Shown here: piece by piece, positions 38,183 to 49,948 of the stretch
Layout of the letters: the number at the start of each line of letters is the position of its first letter
Position numbering within the stretch: the first letter of the stretch is position 1
Origin: Lucifuga dentata
Taxonomy: Eukaryota; Chordata; Actinopteri; Ophidiiformes; Bythitidae
Direction of reading: 5' to 3'
DNA: 64,000 nt
Assembly: GCA_014773175.1 (NCBI GenBank)
Contig: VXCM01001244.1
Coordinates: forward strand, 1-64,000
Translations under genes and position numbers: made by a program
Notes under the pieces: generated by a model
Told to the model about the DNA's origin: nothing
The model's input: only the letters and a program-made list of their open reading frames with translations
Databases searched by the model: none

Positions 38183-41100
38183 ATGGAGGCTGACCCCAGC
38201 CGTCCAGCCGATGGGGATCGCTCAAGAAAGCAAGAGCAGCAATCTGTGACAGCTGAGCCCCCCTTGGAATTACCTCAGCATCCCCAGCAGACTCCTAACC
38301 CTCATCCCATTCACAGAACCCTAGGCCGCCGGCAAAATCGCCAGCCTAAACGTACTGACCTTCTGCTCCGGTTGCAACAGCAGCAAGCAGTAGCATGGCA
38401 ACATTCAGATGCCCCAGGTCCCTCAGGAGGCAGCTTCTTCTCTCCAGCATCCTCATCCACCCCATCCATCCCCTCTACTTCCTCTACCCGGGGAGAGCAT
38501 GGCCATGGGGTCCCATCTCAGCCCAGTCAAGAGGGCTTAGAAGGTGTCAGCTCATCCAGAAAAGTGGAGAAGAAACCCCAAAAACCAGGGAAATATGTGT
38601 GCACTTACTGTGGCCGTCCATGTGCCAAGCCAAGCGTTCTTCAGAAACACATTCGCTCCCATACAGGAGAAAGACCCTACCCTTGTGCCCCCTGTGGCTT
38701 TTCTTTCAAGACCAAGAGCAACCTGTATAAACACCGCAAGTCCCATGCCCATCGCATTAAAGCTGGCCTGGCATCCAGTCGTGATGAGCCCAGTTTCAGT
38801 GGACCAGAGGGTGGAGGGCTTGGAGAAGAACCTGAGGAACCCACAGAGGGAGAAAGTACTGAGTCTGAAGAGGAGACCGGCCTACACGGAAAGTCTTCCT
38901 CAAAGGAGATGTCAGGCCAGCACAGGAGAAGTACTAAGGAGCTGTCAGGAGGCTCAGAGGGGAGCCAGAAGCCTGAAGACTCCCAGGCTGTCAAGCAAAG
39001 GTTGGCACTGAGGCTCAGTGAGAGGAAACGTGGCCCCATGGCCTCTCCAGATGACCATCCCTCCTCCTCCTCTTCCCTCTCCACCTCATCTTCTTCTGTC
39101 GGCCCTGGCAGTAAAGGCAGCACAGAATCTGGATACTTCTCTGGATCAGGCAGTACTGACCTCTCTCAAGTTAGCCCTCCCAGTGCCAGTGCCAAAACCT
39201 ACGCAGAAATCATACTTGGGAAATATGGGAGACTGGGAGGGCAGCAGCGCAGTCCCCATCCGCAGCAACCTCATTCATCGCTTTCCTCATCCTCAGGAAT
39301 GGAGGAGAAGAGCATTCCCTTCACTGTACCCAAAACTCAAGTCATCGAACACATAACCAAACTCATCACCATCAATGAAGCAGTAGTAGACACCAGTGAG
39401 ATTGACAGTGTAAAGCCCCGGCGCTCTTCTCTGTCCAGAAAGAGCAGCATGGAGTCACCCAAGTTTAGCACCCCTAAGGATCCCTACACTTTCGATCCCA
39501 AAGGAGAAGCCCCAGGTTCCAGTGGTTTAAGACAACTCCACAATCCAGTGGCAGATCCACCAGGTGGCCATGAGGTGTCCACAGTGCCTCTGCTTAGAAG
39601 CCATTCATTGCCATCATCTACCAGCCAAGTAGACCCTTCCACCTCTGGCACCATGCCTCCCAGAGATTACCGTCTTTGCCATTCATTCGATGAGCAGCAA
39701 GCGGTGGTAGCAGAGATGAGGGTTGGCCATACCCAGCGTATGCTGAGGCGCCAACCTGCCATAGAAGTCCCTCTGGGAGCTGAATTAATGCTTGAGGAGG
39801 CTGGTTCCACCTCATCCTCAGCCAGAGGCGCTGACCTACCCAGGCAGCACCAACAACAGCAGCTAAAGACTTCTGGACTGTTTGAATGTGAAGCATGCGG
39901 GGCCCACTGTCAACACAAGGAAAGCTACGAGGCCCACAGAGACATCTGTCCAGGACAGAAAACACTGAAAAAAGAGAGAGGGAAACTAAGTGAAACTTTA
40001 AGGGAAGATCGCCCTCAAATGATGCATTATAAGTTCCGAGCATTGGCCATGGCTGTGAGGAAGAGGAGGAAAGAAGAGAGCCTGGAGGAGGATCCTCCCA
40101 GTCCTGGACCTGCAGCTATGCCTAGCAGTTCTATGGGCCTTGTTCCAGTGCCAAGCAGACCAGAGCACAGCCGGGGCCTCTCAGGTTTGTTAATTATCCC
40201 TCCAGTAGCAGATACACTCAGTGAAGAGAAAAATAGAAACACTTGTCCAATCTAATGCAATCCAATACAGTAGCCTCACTAAAAACTTCAATGTTTGTAA
40301 ATATTGGAATACTCCATTTTTGTAAATATTGTATTGAAATGCAATAAAATGAAAGCTGTCGCTAATAGGTTTGTCACTTAAATACATGAGGGGGCACAGA
40401 CTATTACGACACCTCTCAATTAAATGGCGCTGAATGTAGAACAGTTAAGTGAAACTATAACGAGACGAAGAAAATAAACATATTTAAACTTATTTTAAAC
40501 AACTGCCCATCATTCACATACCCGATATCAATATAAACATGGCTAATTTAACTGATTTGTGCATTGGGTTCTATCTAGGTATTGCTTCACAGACAGAACC
40601 AAAACAGCAGCAGCAGGACAGGAAGGGTGTGTCTGTCATCCAACACACCAGCTCTTTTGAGAAGCAGGATAGCACATCTATGGAAAGTCATGAACCAGAC
40701 CTCAGAGAGAGTCAACAAACACAACAACCTGAGCCAAAACCATCACCCTCTACATCTCGCCTCATCCGCCAGCCAAATATCCAAGTGCCAGAGATCCTGG
40801 TTACTGTGGAGCCTGATGCTGACATGCCATCTGTGTCACCTCCAGTAACAGCATCCTCATCCAAGGTACATAATTATCTACTACTTTTCACTATATTTTT
40901 GTATATTGTGGATACCTTGCTTTTTTATGGTGTCATGTCTATCATTGACTGTTCATTTGTTTCATCTGCCTTCCTACAAAAGTATGGTTCTTTTATAGTG
41001 TTTTGTAAAAGAACCATGTTTTTGTGGGAATCATGGTTCTTTTATAGTGTTTTGTAAAAGAACCATGTTTTTGTGGGAATCATGGTTCTTTTATAGTGTT

Positions 41101-44100
41101 TTATACTATACTGTTTTTTTTACACCAGGACTTAAATCATTGTAGGTTTAATGTTAAATAAATATAATATAAACATGAGAAAGGGCAGCATGGTGGCTTA
41201 GTGGTTTGCGCTGTTGCCTCACAGCAAGAAGGTCCTGGATTTGAAGGCGACTAGGTCCTTTCTGTGTGGAGTTTGCATGTTCTCCCCATGTCTGCGTGAG
41301 TTTCCTCCAGGTGCTCCGGTTCCCTCCCACTTCCAAAGACTTGCAGGTTAGGTGAACTGGAAACTCTTAACTGACCATAGGTGTGAATGAGAGTGAGTTT
41401 GTCTGTCTGTGTGTGTGATAGGCTGGCAACCTGTCCAGGGTGTACCCTGGCTCGCACCCAATGACCGCTGGGATAGGCTCCAGCCCACCGCGACCCTGAA
41501 TAGGATAAGCGGGTATGGATGATGGATGGGTCGATGGACATGAGAAATATGAAACCTACATTGATTTAAGTGTGTGGATGATCCCTTTCAGTTTCAGTTT
41601 GTCTTGACTTAACTTGAAAATTGATGTATTTTAATATTCTAAAGGATGTTAAATTGAAAATCTGTGTATCTTCCCTAGGAAGGAGAGAGAGTGGAGGAGT
41701 TTCAGTGGCCTCAGCGGAGCCAGACTCTGGCCCAGCTCCCTGCAGAGAAGCTTCCGCCAAAAAAGAAGAGACTCCGCTTGGCAGAAGCGGCCCAGTCTTC
41801 TGGAGAGTCTAGCTTCGAGTCTGTGTCTCTGCCTCGTAGCCCCAGTCAAGAGAGCAACATCTCCCACACGTCAAGCCATTCTGTTTCTTTTGAGGACACA
41901 GCAAGATCTGAACCTGCCATCTGGGCTTCGAGTAGCCAAGGTTCACAGATGCTAATGGTGCCATCTGTTTCCCACCCACACCACCAAATACACAGGGAGA
42001 TGAGGCGCTCAGCCTCAGAGCAGACCCCAGCCAGTCCCCAGCACACACAGCAAATCTCAGAGACTCGGAGTAAGTCCTTTGACTATGGGTCACTGTCCCC
42101 TCAGCAGCCTGTATCTTCTTGGAAAGAAAGGAGAAAGTGTCTCCTTGTGAAACATGCAACTCTAGGGGAACCTGAGCAGGAGGAGGGGACCAGACCAGAG
42201 AGTCCAAAACCTGGGCCTTCCCACTCTATCCATCCTGCTCTCTACTCCACTCAGGCAAGCTCCCAGTTCAGCCCAGAAGCCACAGGGAAAACCCTGCAGT
42301 TATTCAAGCCACAGATCCTCCCACTCTCTCAAGCTGTGCTCCCTTTAAAGCCTAGAGACCCGCAAGTGTCCCCCCCCCCTGGATCTCTAACCCAGTTACT
42401 CCCAGCCACCACATCTATCTCTGAAGTACTGTCCACCCAAATTATCCACAGATCTTTCTTACATTCACAGACAGGACCCTCACCTATACAGGTACATCCA
42501 TCACAAATCCACATGGCTGAACGTTTGGGTATACCACTCCATCAGCTTCCTACCCTACTTCCTCTCCAGTTTTCTCCCAGAACAAGAGCTAGTCAGGCTC
42601 TGTACCTGCCTGTTCCTCCAAGATTTACCTCACATGTTTCTTCCCCTCCCACTTCAGAGAGCAGACCCTTCATCTCTTCTACTTCTCCAGCTTTAACTCA
42701 TCAGTCCCTTGTAACCATCTCTTACCAACACCCACAACCAATTATCGCCACATGCCTGGCACAGCTTACCCCCATAGTGTCCCTTGTGGTGCCAGTGCGT
42801 CTACAGACCCATATACCTACCTATGCCAGTGCCATGTATACCACCCTGTCTCAGATTCTAGCCTCCAACCGTTCACAGGAACCCATTTGTTGCACAGCTA
42901 TGGTCATCATGAGCCAGCTGGAGAGAGACAAGCTGCAGAGGTCCTACTTGAAGGTCCCCTCCCCTGACATTAAGAGCCTCCTTCCCCTGTCTCTACCTGT
43001 AGAGCTGGCCTCAGGGTCGGGATCTGAGGAGGGATATGGCCCACTAGGGGCTGGAGGAAGTAAACGCATGCTCTCTCCTGCTGCCAGTCTGGAGCTTAGT
43101 ACAGAAGCCCAGCGTCACCAAAAAAGGGTAAAAGAGGAAGAGGAGGAGGAGCAACATAAGGCAGGAGAGGAGGAAGATGTAGAAGCAAAGGTAGGTGAGG
43201 AAGAAGAATGTAAAACCACTGGGAGAAAACTGGAAGAAGGAGACAAGAAACAACCAGCAAGGGGTGAGACAATAACAGTGAAAGCAGATGGGGAAGAGGA
43301 GCAAGCACCAAGGAAGCACAGTAATGAAGAAGAGGAGGAGGAGGAGTCAAAAGAGAAGGCAAAGCCAAAAACAGAAGATGTGCCTGTGGTAAAAGAGGGA
43401 GTGAGTGCCCCTCCCCTCCAAATCCCAGGCAGACCAAGCACCCCTTCATACCCGAGCCTCCACACCTCCACCTCAGTCAACTGGTGCTACCTGAACTATG
43501 TCAAACCCAACCCATCTGCCCAGAGGGACCCCCGCAATTCAGTTTATTCTACCTGGAGTGTCAGTGCTCACAACCCCAACCTGCCAGGCCTCAGCACCAA
43601 GGTGGCCTTGTCTCTGCTTTGCTCCAAACAGAAACACAGCTCAGAGACTTACACCATGGCCACAGCCCCGACTGCAGCCAAAAGCGAAGTGGCCCCTGTC
43701 AGAAGCAGGACTCCACATGTGACAGAGGTAATTATAACCACAATATTTACTAATAGATAGACCCTTCTGCCAAAGAGATTTAATACTTCCAGAAGGGTTT
43801 TTTTTATTAAATGTGAAACTATTTTTCACATTTAACCCTATCAATGCGCTTGGTAATGAAAGCATTTTAAGCCTTTTATTTGAAGCTATTTTGATTTTCT
43901 CATGTGTATCTTGAGTGTAGGTACATGCCACCCCACCCAGCACCCTCACTGAAGTGAAGGATCCACCACAGCATGAAAAGAAGGAGAAGAAAGGCAGAAG
44001 AGAAGAGGAAGGACCCTCCACCTCCAAACAGAGCGAGCCTACTCGCGTTTGTATCTTTGAGGGCGGGTAAGAACAACNACCCTCCACCTCCAAACAGAGC

Positions 44101-46475
44101 GAGCCTACTCGCGTTTGTATCTTTGAGGGCGGGTAAGAACAACAAGAGTGAGACTGCTAAATGCATATCTTTTAATTTAGTATTTAATTTATGGGAATAA
44201 TTACAGTAGCTCTTTACATGTAATCTGTTCATCTTTCACTGCTTGGTCACTCATCCAATACTTGATGACATCAATACAGCAACCATGGAGAGCAGATGGA
44301 AAGTACTGGAGCCCACAGGGACTCTGTTAGTACCTGCAGTCAAGCTTTTTCCTCTTATTGGCATGAATGTCAGTTTTTTTCAAAGTAGGAAAAAGGTAGA
44401 CTGACTGAAATTGGTGAAACTCGCATAATTATTTTCTACTTATTTTTTACAATGCTGATGACTGAGACTGAGAATATGTAGAGCAATGAAGCAATATCTG
44501 AATTTCCTGTGGGTATTGATTGATTGTGTATGTGTGTGTATGTACAATATGTGCATGTACTTGTCTTCGTTCACATTGTAAGCTTCTCTACTTCAGATAT
44601 TTGCATATTTGTGCTCTCTGCAAATGCCTGTGTACTATTGTTTCCAGTGCAGTTTCTTCCTTACCAGGTTTAAAGGAGAACGTTTCCCCAGCAGCTGTTT
44701 TTGTCTTGATCAGTTCACACTGAAGCACTAGAAGAAATAAAAAAAGGAAAGAAAGGAAAGACAGAAAAGGAGGGAAATGAAAAAAAAGGAAAACATGAGA
44801 ATAATGGAGAGAGGTCACATGGGAATGAATGGTCTTTTGTGTATCTGCTTAAATGCGTTGACGCACAAGACTTGTGTTTTGTGTTTATGTGCAGACGCTT
44901 TGGAGAAATTATCTGCTTACCGGTTTCGGGTACTAATGACCAGTCTTTATCATTTGCAGCCTCACGTGACACATATCCAGGAAGTGTTCTTGCTCCCTAA
45001 ACAGTCTACAGTGTTGACTGGTCTGTCTGCATCATACCACCCTTCTGTCTCTGCTTATGCCTGGTATTTCTTCCATTTTCCTAACCGAGCTATACTTTCC
45101 TTCTCCTTCTCCCTACCTCCTCCAACTAACTTCCTCTGTGTCCTTTGTCTACCTGTGCCACTGTCCTAATGTCCTGCTGTATAGTCTCCATGCATACAAA
45201 CAAGCACAGATGCTAACTCTTCAATACTGCAGTTTATACTCTGACTCTGTTTTTGCCAAGAACTTTTTTATTATGACCGTGTGTCCATTTTATTAGCTAT
45301 TGCTGGAGAACAAACAACACTTTCTACAAACAAGTATCATCTCACATTGTTTATGTTCCACTGATATGCACAATTTCATCTTGCTGTACTTACAAAAATC
45401 CCTTTAAACAAGTGGTGGTGGTGCTGGAGGGTGTTTGGAATTTTCTGCAAATTTGTCATAGTAACTATGGAAGCATAGCTGTTCCTCCTGTTAAAACATG
45501 GGAATTGGTTTTCATGGTGTAAGTGTTAACACTGCAGATTTGTCAGCCCTTTAAGCATGCAGATATTCCTCCCTACAAGCAGAGCTTACAGTAAATATAA
45601 GCAGGGTTAGTTTCAAACTGCTTTCTGACCAAATAGTGACTCAAATATGCTGCTTTAATATCTGCATTATCACCTTCCAGCGTTTTTCAACTGCTGCTAC
45701 CTTAAAATTCAAAGGCCTTATCAAATCACATTCTGTTTGAAAGTGTTCTCTACACCAGTCTGCCATGTCAGTAATTAAGCAGGGGCAGATTTTACCGGCA
45801 TGTTGAATTCATTGATTTTCAATGTGTGATATACAGCTTCAGTCTTGTTTTTGCGGAGATGTGGGTAGATATTTTTAGCAGTGGCAAGAAATACATGCCA
45901 GCAAACACAAGCCAGCTCCTGAATGAATGCACATAATGTCATTGTTGAAACTGTTTTACAGTTGTGTAACAATTTGATATGATGTGCTGTTGCTGTTTCT
46001 CTTATACAACAGGGAATATTCACATGCTGCACTCTTGTTGATATGGTGCAGTGCACACTGGATATTTACTTTTTGGAAGAAACTGTGAGCACTGAGAGAA
46101 GATGGAGGTTTTGAGGACAATTCATTCAGATATAAAACATCTGTGGTCCCACTCTGTGGCCACAAGTAGCCTTTTGGTAAATAGCAAGGTTGTGTATAAT
46201 GTTTTTATAGACTGGACCTAAATGTGGCGCTTGATTTTTATATATACTTTCTATTTTGGAGTGTTGGTTATAGCCAGGCTTCCCTTCTCTCTCTTTAGCT
46301 GTTGCTGTTGTTGGCACAGCCAACTAAACTTAGCAGAATGGCTGGTATTCTCTGTGTTCCGAGGGCGTAGTGGGGATAGAGGGAACAGCCAAGGGACTCA
46401 TTGCAATTGGGGTTTTGGTGGGGCTTCCCTATCCCTCCGCCATAAAAAGAGCCTTGTGTTAAGAATACCAATGTC

Positions 46476-46511
<36 letters not shown>

Positions 46512-46512
46512 N

Positions 46513-46571
<59 letters not shown>

Positions 46572-46764
46572 TCGTGTGTGTAAGTATTGGGTACACACCC
46601 ACAGCTGACCACATGATTAAATTAAATGCAGCTAAATTTGACTTTATTTAATTAAATATGAATTTCATATCACCTGGTCAGTGGAGAATCTTGGTCGTCT
46701 TTCTTCTCAGAGCCACGTTTTACCATGCAGTGTGATCAGTGTATGAAAGTAACCTAATCAAGTG

Positions 46765-46804
<40 letters not shown>

Positions 46805-49800
46805 GTATAAGTCTACTGAGGAGTATGTGTATGTGCGAGGTCGTGGCAGGGGAAAGTACATATGTGGAGAGTGTGGCATCCGCTGCAAGAAGCCCAGCAT
46901 GCTGAAAAAGCACATCCGAACACACACCGATGTCCGTCCATACATTTGCAAACACTGCAACTTTGCCTTCAAAACCAAAGGCAAGGGGACAATATACAAG
47001 ATATATAACAAGGCTTTCCCTATAAAGGTTTTTCAATCTGTAGCTAATGGCTTTATTATGGCTACTAAATCAATTTTTAATTAATTACAGATCAGTAATA
47101 ATCCATTAATAAGATGAATTTTTGAGTCACCAGGCTGTGAACAATCCCATTGACTGGTGTATATTCTCCTCCAGTATAACTTTATTTATCATTTTAGCTT
47201 TTAAATCATTGAGAAGATCCTCCAAAGGACAGTTTAACAAGTGGCTTCTGGAAAAGAGCTTCAGAGCATCCAGAACAAAATCCAATGACATATTTACAAC
47301 ATCTACAGACATTTACATTTACAAATATGACAAATTATTTATTGTAAGAGTCCTTTATTATTATCTGTATACGTGTATAACTAAGACTTGGTAGTTTATT
47401 ATAAAGTAAGAAACAGAGTACCTCTTATTTATGCCTTAATTCATAAATTCATTAAATGCCAGGTACAAGTTGTTCTTATTAAAGGCTTATTACTAATGTA
47501 AATCATTAATAAATACATTATCAACATCAATAAAGCCATTAGTTACAACTTATAGCCCCTTTTGAGGCCTTTATATATGTCAAACAGTCATGTCTTGTGA
47601 CCATTGTTAAAATATCCTCATTTCCCTTGTCTCCTGTAAGTCAGAAGGTGGCTTTTGAAGTGATTTTCTTGTTCCTTCCTAGGGAACCTTACCAAACACA
47701 TGAAGTCAAAAGCTCATGGGAAGAAGTGCCAAGCAATGGGAGTATCTGAGTCATCCCTGGATGAGCCAGAGAGCGAGGAAACAGGTATTAAGAGAGGTTG
47801 AGGTTGGGGGGGCATGTCATGCATTTCCCGAATGCTGTAGAGAAATATTGGTACACAGCTGGATGAACACTTTCCTCTGAAGAATTGTAGCTGCTTTGCA
47901 CTGACAGCTTATGCAACACCATGTTCTATTCTCCTCCCCATGGTCTTGCATAAAAAAATATGAAAGAGTATAAGATAAATAAATGAAGAATTCAGAGCAT
48001 TCTGCCTTATTCTCAAGGATGTGCTCCTGCTGGCTGATAACATTGAACATTCCAACACTTATATCTACCCCAAAGTACAAAAAAGCGTCGAAGCCTACCA
48101 TGTCACGATCTCCTCCCTAACCTTCCTCCCCTCCCTTCACTGACATACCACACTCATCACAGCCAAGGACACACCATTAAAACCGTCTTTCCATTCACAA
48201 GGCTGTTTAGATAGTTTGTGAATAGAAGCATGCTGCTATTCAATTCAATTCTGGTATTTTCATTTTCAGTCTGTTTATAACATTGGTTTGATGCGTGGTG
48301 GGTGAGGTTTGTCACCCACCGCCCATCAGACACTGTGCTTTGTATGTTCATTGTGCTTATGTTTTATGCTGACTGCTGAAATGTATTCTCAGTGTGTTTG
48401 TGTAGATTTCATAAATTGGAAATCAATGTAAACTAATGAGATGTAAATGTCTTTTCTGTGTGTCTGCCCACAGCAGGAAGTGATGAACGCATTTATGGTT
48501 CAGAAGAGCAGGAGGAACATCAGTTTTCTGACGTAGACGAATCTGAGGAAGATGACGAGAATGTGGACGATGATGAGGAAGAAGAGGAATCTTCATCCCA
48601 CGAAGACCCACCGTCGTCCTGTTCATCAGACACCCATCCATCAACAGGGGGGCGCTCCAGTAGGCACTCTCAGCAGGGCACTCCTGACCCTGAGCCCCTG
48701 GGCCCCAGCCTCAGCCCTGGTCAGGAGCCCTCCCCGAGAGGACTTTGGTCGAGCAGAAGAGCCACCTCACCAGGCAGCAGGCGGACGCTGTTTTCCCGAC
48801 GAGGCTGGAAGGCCTCACCAAGAGCCTTCTCCCCCAGCAGTGAGAGTTGCTCCCCCAGCCGCAGCCTCTCCCCCCGACTGGAGCTGTCCTCTCATAGCCT
48901 CTCCCCAAGGACAGAGCTGTCCTCTCCCAGTCGACACGTCTCACCCTCCCCTGAGAGAGGACCATCCCCCATCAGACCCCTTTCTCCTCTTCGTCCCCGT
49001 TCCCCCAGCTGCTACCATACATCACAAGCACAGACCCCTCCCTTGCCACTCAGGCTTCAGCACAGGACCCCTGGACACCTTCCCTGGGAGACCACTGGTA
49101 CAAAGGGTAGTCAGGTAAAACTGGTGAGTTCATGTGTCACTTTACTAGTTTGCATAGATCTAAATCTAGAGAAATAACCAGAAAACATAATACATTTCCT
49201 CTGCACTTGCCTCTCAGAAAGTTTCAAGTGTATCTACTGGCAGACAATAAGTTCATGTAATGATGAATTGCTCCACCTACAGGAGGAAAGGAGTACAGCA
49301 GGCAAAGGGTCAACATTACCAGAATCCAGCTTGTTTCCACCCACTTTCCGTCTTTCTGTCTGCGAGGGTTATCCCAGCCACCAGGCAGTGGACAATATCT
49401 TCAGCCATCTTCCCATGCACTCCCAACAAGCCAGAGTCCCCTATCTGATGATCCCCATTGGAGGGATCCAAATGGTACAAGCCAGACCGAGGTCCCACCC
49501 CACCATCACCACCCCATCTCCACCAACATCTCCGCCCATGGAGGGTCCATCATTGGCTAGGTTTGAATCATACTGGAGCAGGACCCCCAGACCTCAAGGG
49601 CTTAGGACTCCTGGAGACCACTGGTCAGAGGACCAGGTAGCAGGAACCAGCCAGTCAGGGCGCTATAGCCTCAGCGCAGCACTTACTTGTTCCAAACCAG
49701 AGTTGCAGACCACAGACTCAAAGCAATATGGCAGCTCACATAGCTCCACCCACACCCACAGGTCTGCTAGTGAGACCACCGAACTTTGTGGAGGAGACGG

Positions 49801-49948
49801 TCATTCCAGAGCGTCTGTCAGTCTAGCAACCCCCGTAGCCTCGCACGTCACTGGTCAGCAGGCAGAGGGGGAGGAGTCACCATCTGGTAGTGACCTAGTG
49901 GAGGGAGGAGCTAAGGGAGACTCAGCCAGAAAAGATCAGAGCACTTAA
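38183..49948 (+). CDS. hivep3: Human immunodeficiency virus type I enhancer-binding protein 3 homologue (Schnurri-3/KRC), large zinc-finger regulator
   Basis: HIVEP3 is a nuclear and cytoplasmic ZAS protein that binds kappaB-like DNA and modulates NF-kappaB, AP-1 and TGF-beta/BMP signalling. Coding exons: 38183-40184, 40579-40865, 41679-43727, 43921-44066, 46805-46980, 47683-47784, 48474-49114 (or 49123) and 49283-49948 (TAA). Phases agree, giving about 2,022-2,025 residues (human about 2,400). Domains: C2H2 pair ZAS-N (about 138-188; [18 protein letters not shown]), an acidic Glu/Ser tract, a central CCHC finger (about 565-590), the nuclear signal [11 protein letters not shown], a Glu-rich tract near 43120-43360, C2H2 pair ZAS-C (from about 1513; [14 protein letters not shown]), an acidic block and Ser-Pro repeats, then [18 protein letters not shown]3 is favoured over HIVEP1/2 by TEGESTx[28 protein letters not shown]-like NIFSHLP and edn2 linkage. 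The start is the first in-frame ATG after a stop; its context is weak (T at -3), so the N-terminus is the least certain part. Confidence 0.93.
40185..40578 (+). other. hivep3: hivep3 intron inside the normally undivided giant exon (first)
   Basis: Phase-1 intron of 394 bp. Reading straight through gives stops and loses homology, while joining 40184 to 40579 restores the frame between EHSRGLSG and IASQTEPKQ, leading into the conserved [13 protein letters not shown]. The donor GTTTGT is weak. The acceptor is CTATCTAG. No repeat element was recognised inside it. Confidence 0.8.
40984..41103. repeat. 49-bp tandem repeat whose unit is a hairpin
   Basis: Two full units starting at 40984 and 41033 and a partial third at 41082, nearly identical. 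Each full unit contains ATGGTTCTTTTA, a 10-base spacer, and TAAAAGAACCAT, a perfect 12-bp inverted repeat. The array lies near the start of the second extra hivep3 intron. Confidence 0.9.
41183..41531 (+). mobile_element. tRNA-derived teleost SINE with GATG-type tail
   Basis: The head begins GGGCAGCATGGTGGCTTAG and holds an A-box-like GGTGGCTTAGTGG (41192-41204) and a degenerate B-box GGATTTGAAGG (about 41237-41247), the arrangement of a tRNA promoter. The body includes GTGGAGTTTGCATGTTCTCC and GGATAGGCTCCAGCCCACC, words typical of a very common fish repeat. The tail is a short GATG/GGAT array. It lies in sense orientation in a hivep3 intron. Confidence 0.8.
44013..44143. repeat. Exact 65-bp duplication around N at 44078, duplicating a hivep3 exon end
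   Basis: Bases 44013-44077 and 44079-44143 are identical. The unit covers the last 54 bases of the fourth hivep3 coding exon, its GT donor and a few intron bases. The N lies exactly at the junction, so this is most likely an unmerged contig overlap. I used the first copy (exon end 44066); the second offers the same donor at 44132/44133. Confidence 0.87.
46477..46576. repeat. (GT)n microsatellite with N at 46512
   Basis: Close to 50 GT units broken by one N. The true length is unknown. Confidence 0.95.
46767..46802. repeat. (CT)n microsatellite at a hivep3 splice acceptor
   Basis: About 18 CT units end directly at the CAG acceptor (exon starts 46805). Confidence 0.93.
46981..47682 (+). other. 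hivep3: hivep3 GC-AG intron splitting the last zinc finger
   Basis: The exon ends AAACCAAAG and the intron begins GCAAGG; the acceptor is TTCCTTCCTAG. Joining 46980 to 47683 gives [16 protein letters not shown], the expected fourth C2H2 finger. No GT near the border restores the frame without losing conserved residues, so a GC donor with strong flanking consensus is the best reading. Confidence 0.85.

Larger units (their letters stand above)
40866..41678 (+). other. hivep3: hivep3 intron inside the normally undivided giant exon (second)
   Basis: Phase-0 intron of 813 bp between ...VTASSSK and [15 protein letters not shown]. The donor is AAG before GTACAT and the acceptor is TTCCCTAG. It contains a 49-bp tandem repeat of hairpin units (40984-41103) and a tRNA-type SINE (41183-41531). 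Confidence 0.88.
44067..46804 (+). other. hivep3: hivep3 intron with GT and CT microsatellites
   Basis: A 2.7-kb phase-2 intron. No additional exon was recognised. It contains the duplicated assembly segment at its start, a GT array at 46477-46576 and a CT array at 46767-46802 that forms the polypyrimidine tract just before the CAG acceptor. Confidence 0.85.

Noticed and set aside
38677..39123. Long minus-strand frames opposite hivep3 exons, also at 41809-42207 and 43044-43480
   Set aside because: These are shadows of the biased Ser/Glu/Pro-rich hivep3 coding strand and have no family resemblance.
40539..41057. A 172-codon open frame starting inside the first extra hivep3 intron
   Set aside because: The conserved hivep3 sequence only begins at 40579, and the frame reads past the GT donor at 40866 into intron sequence.
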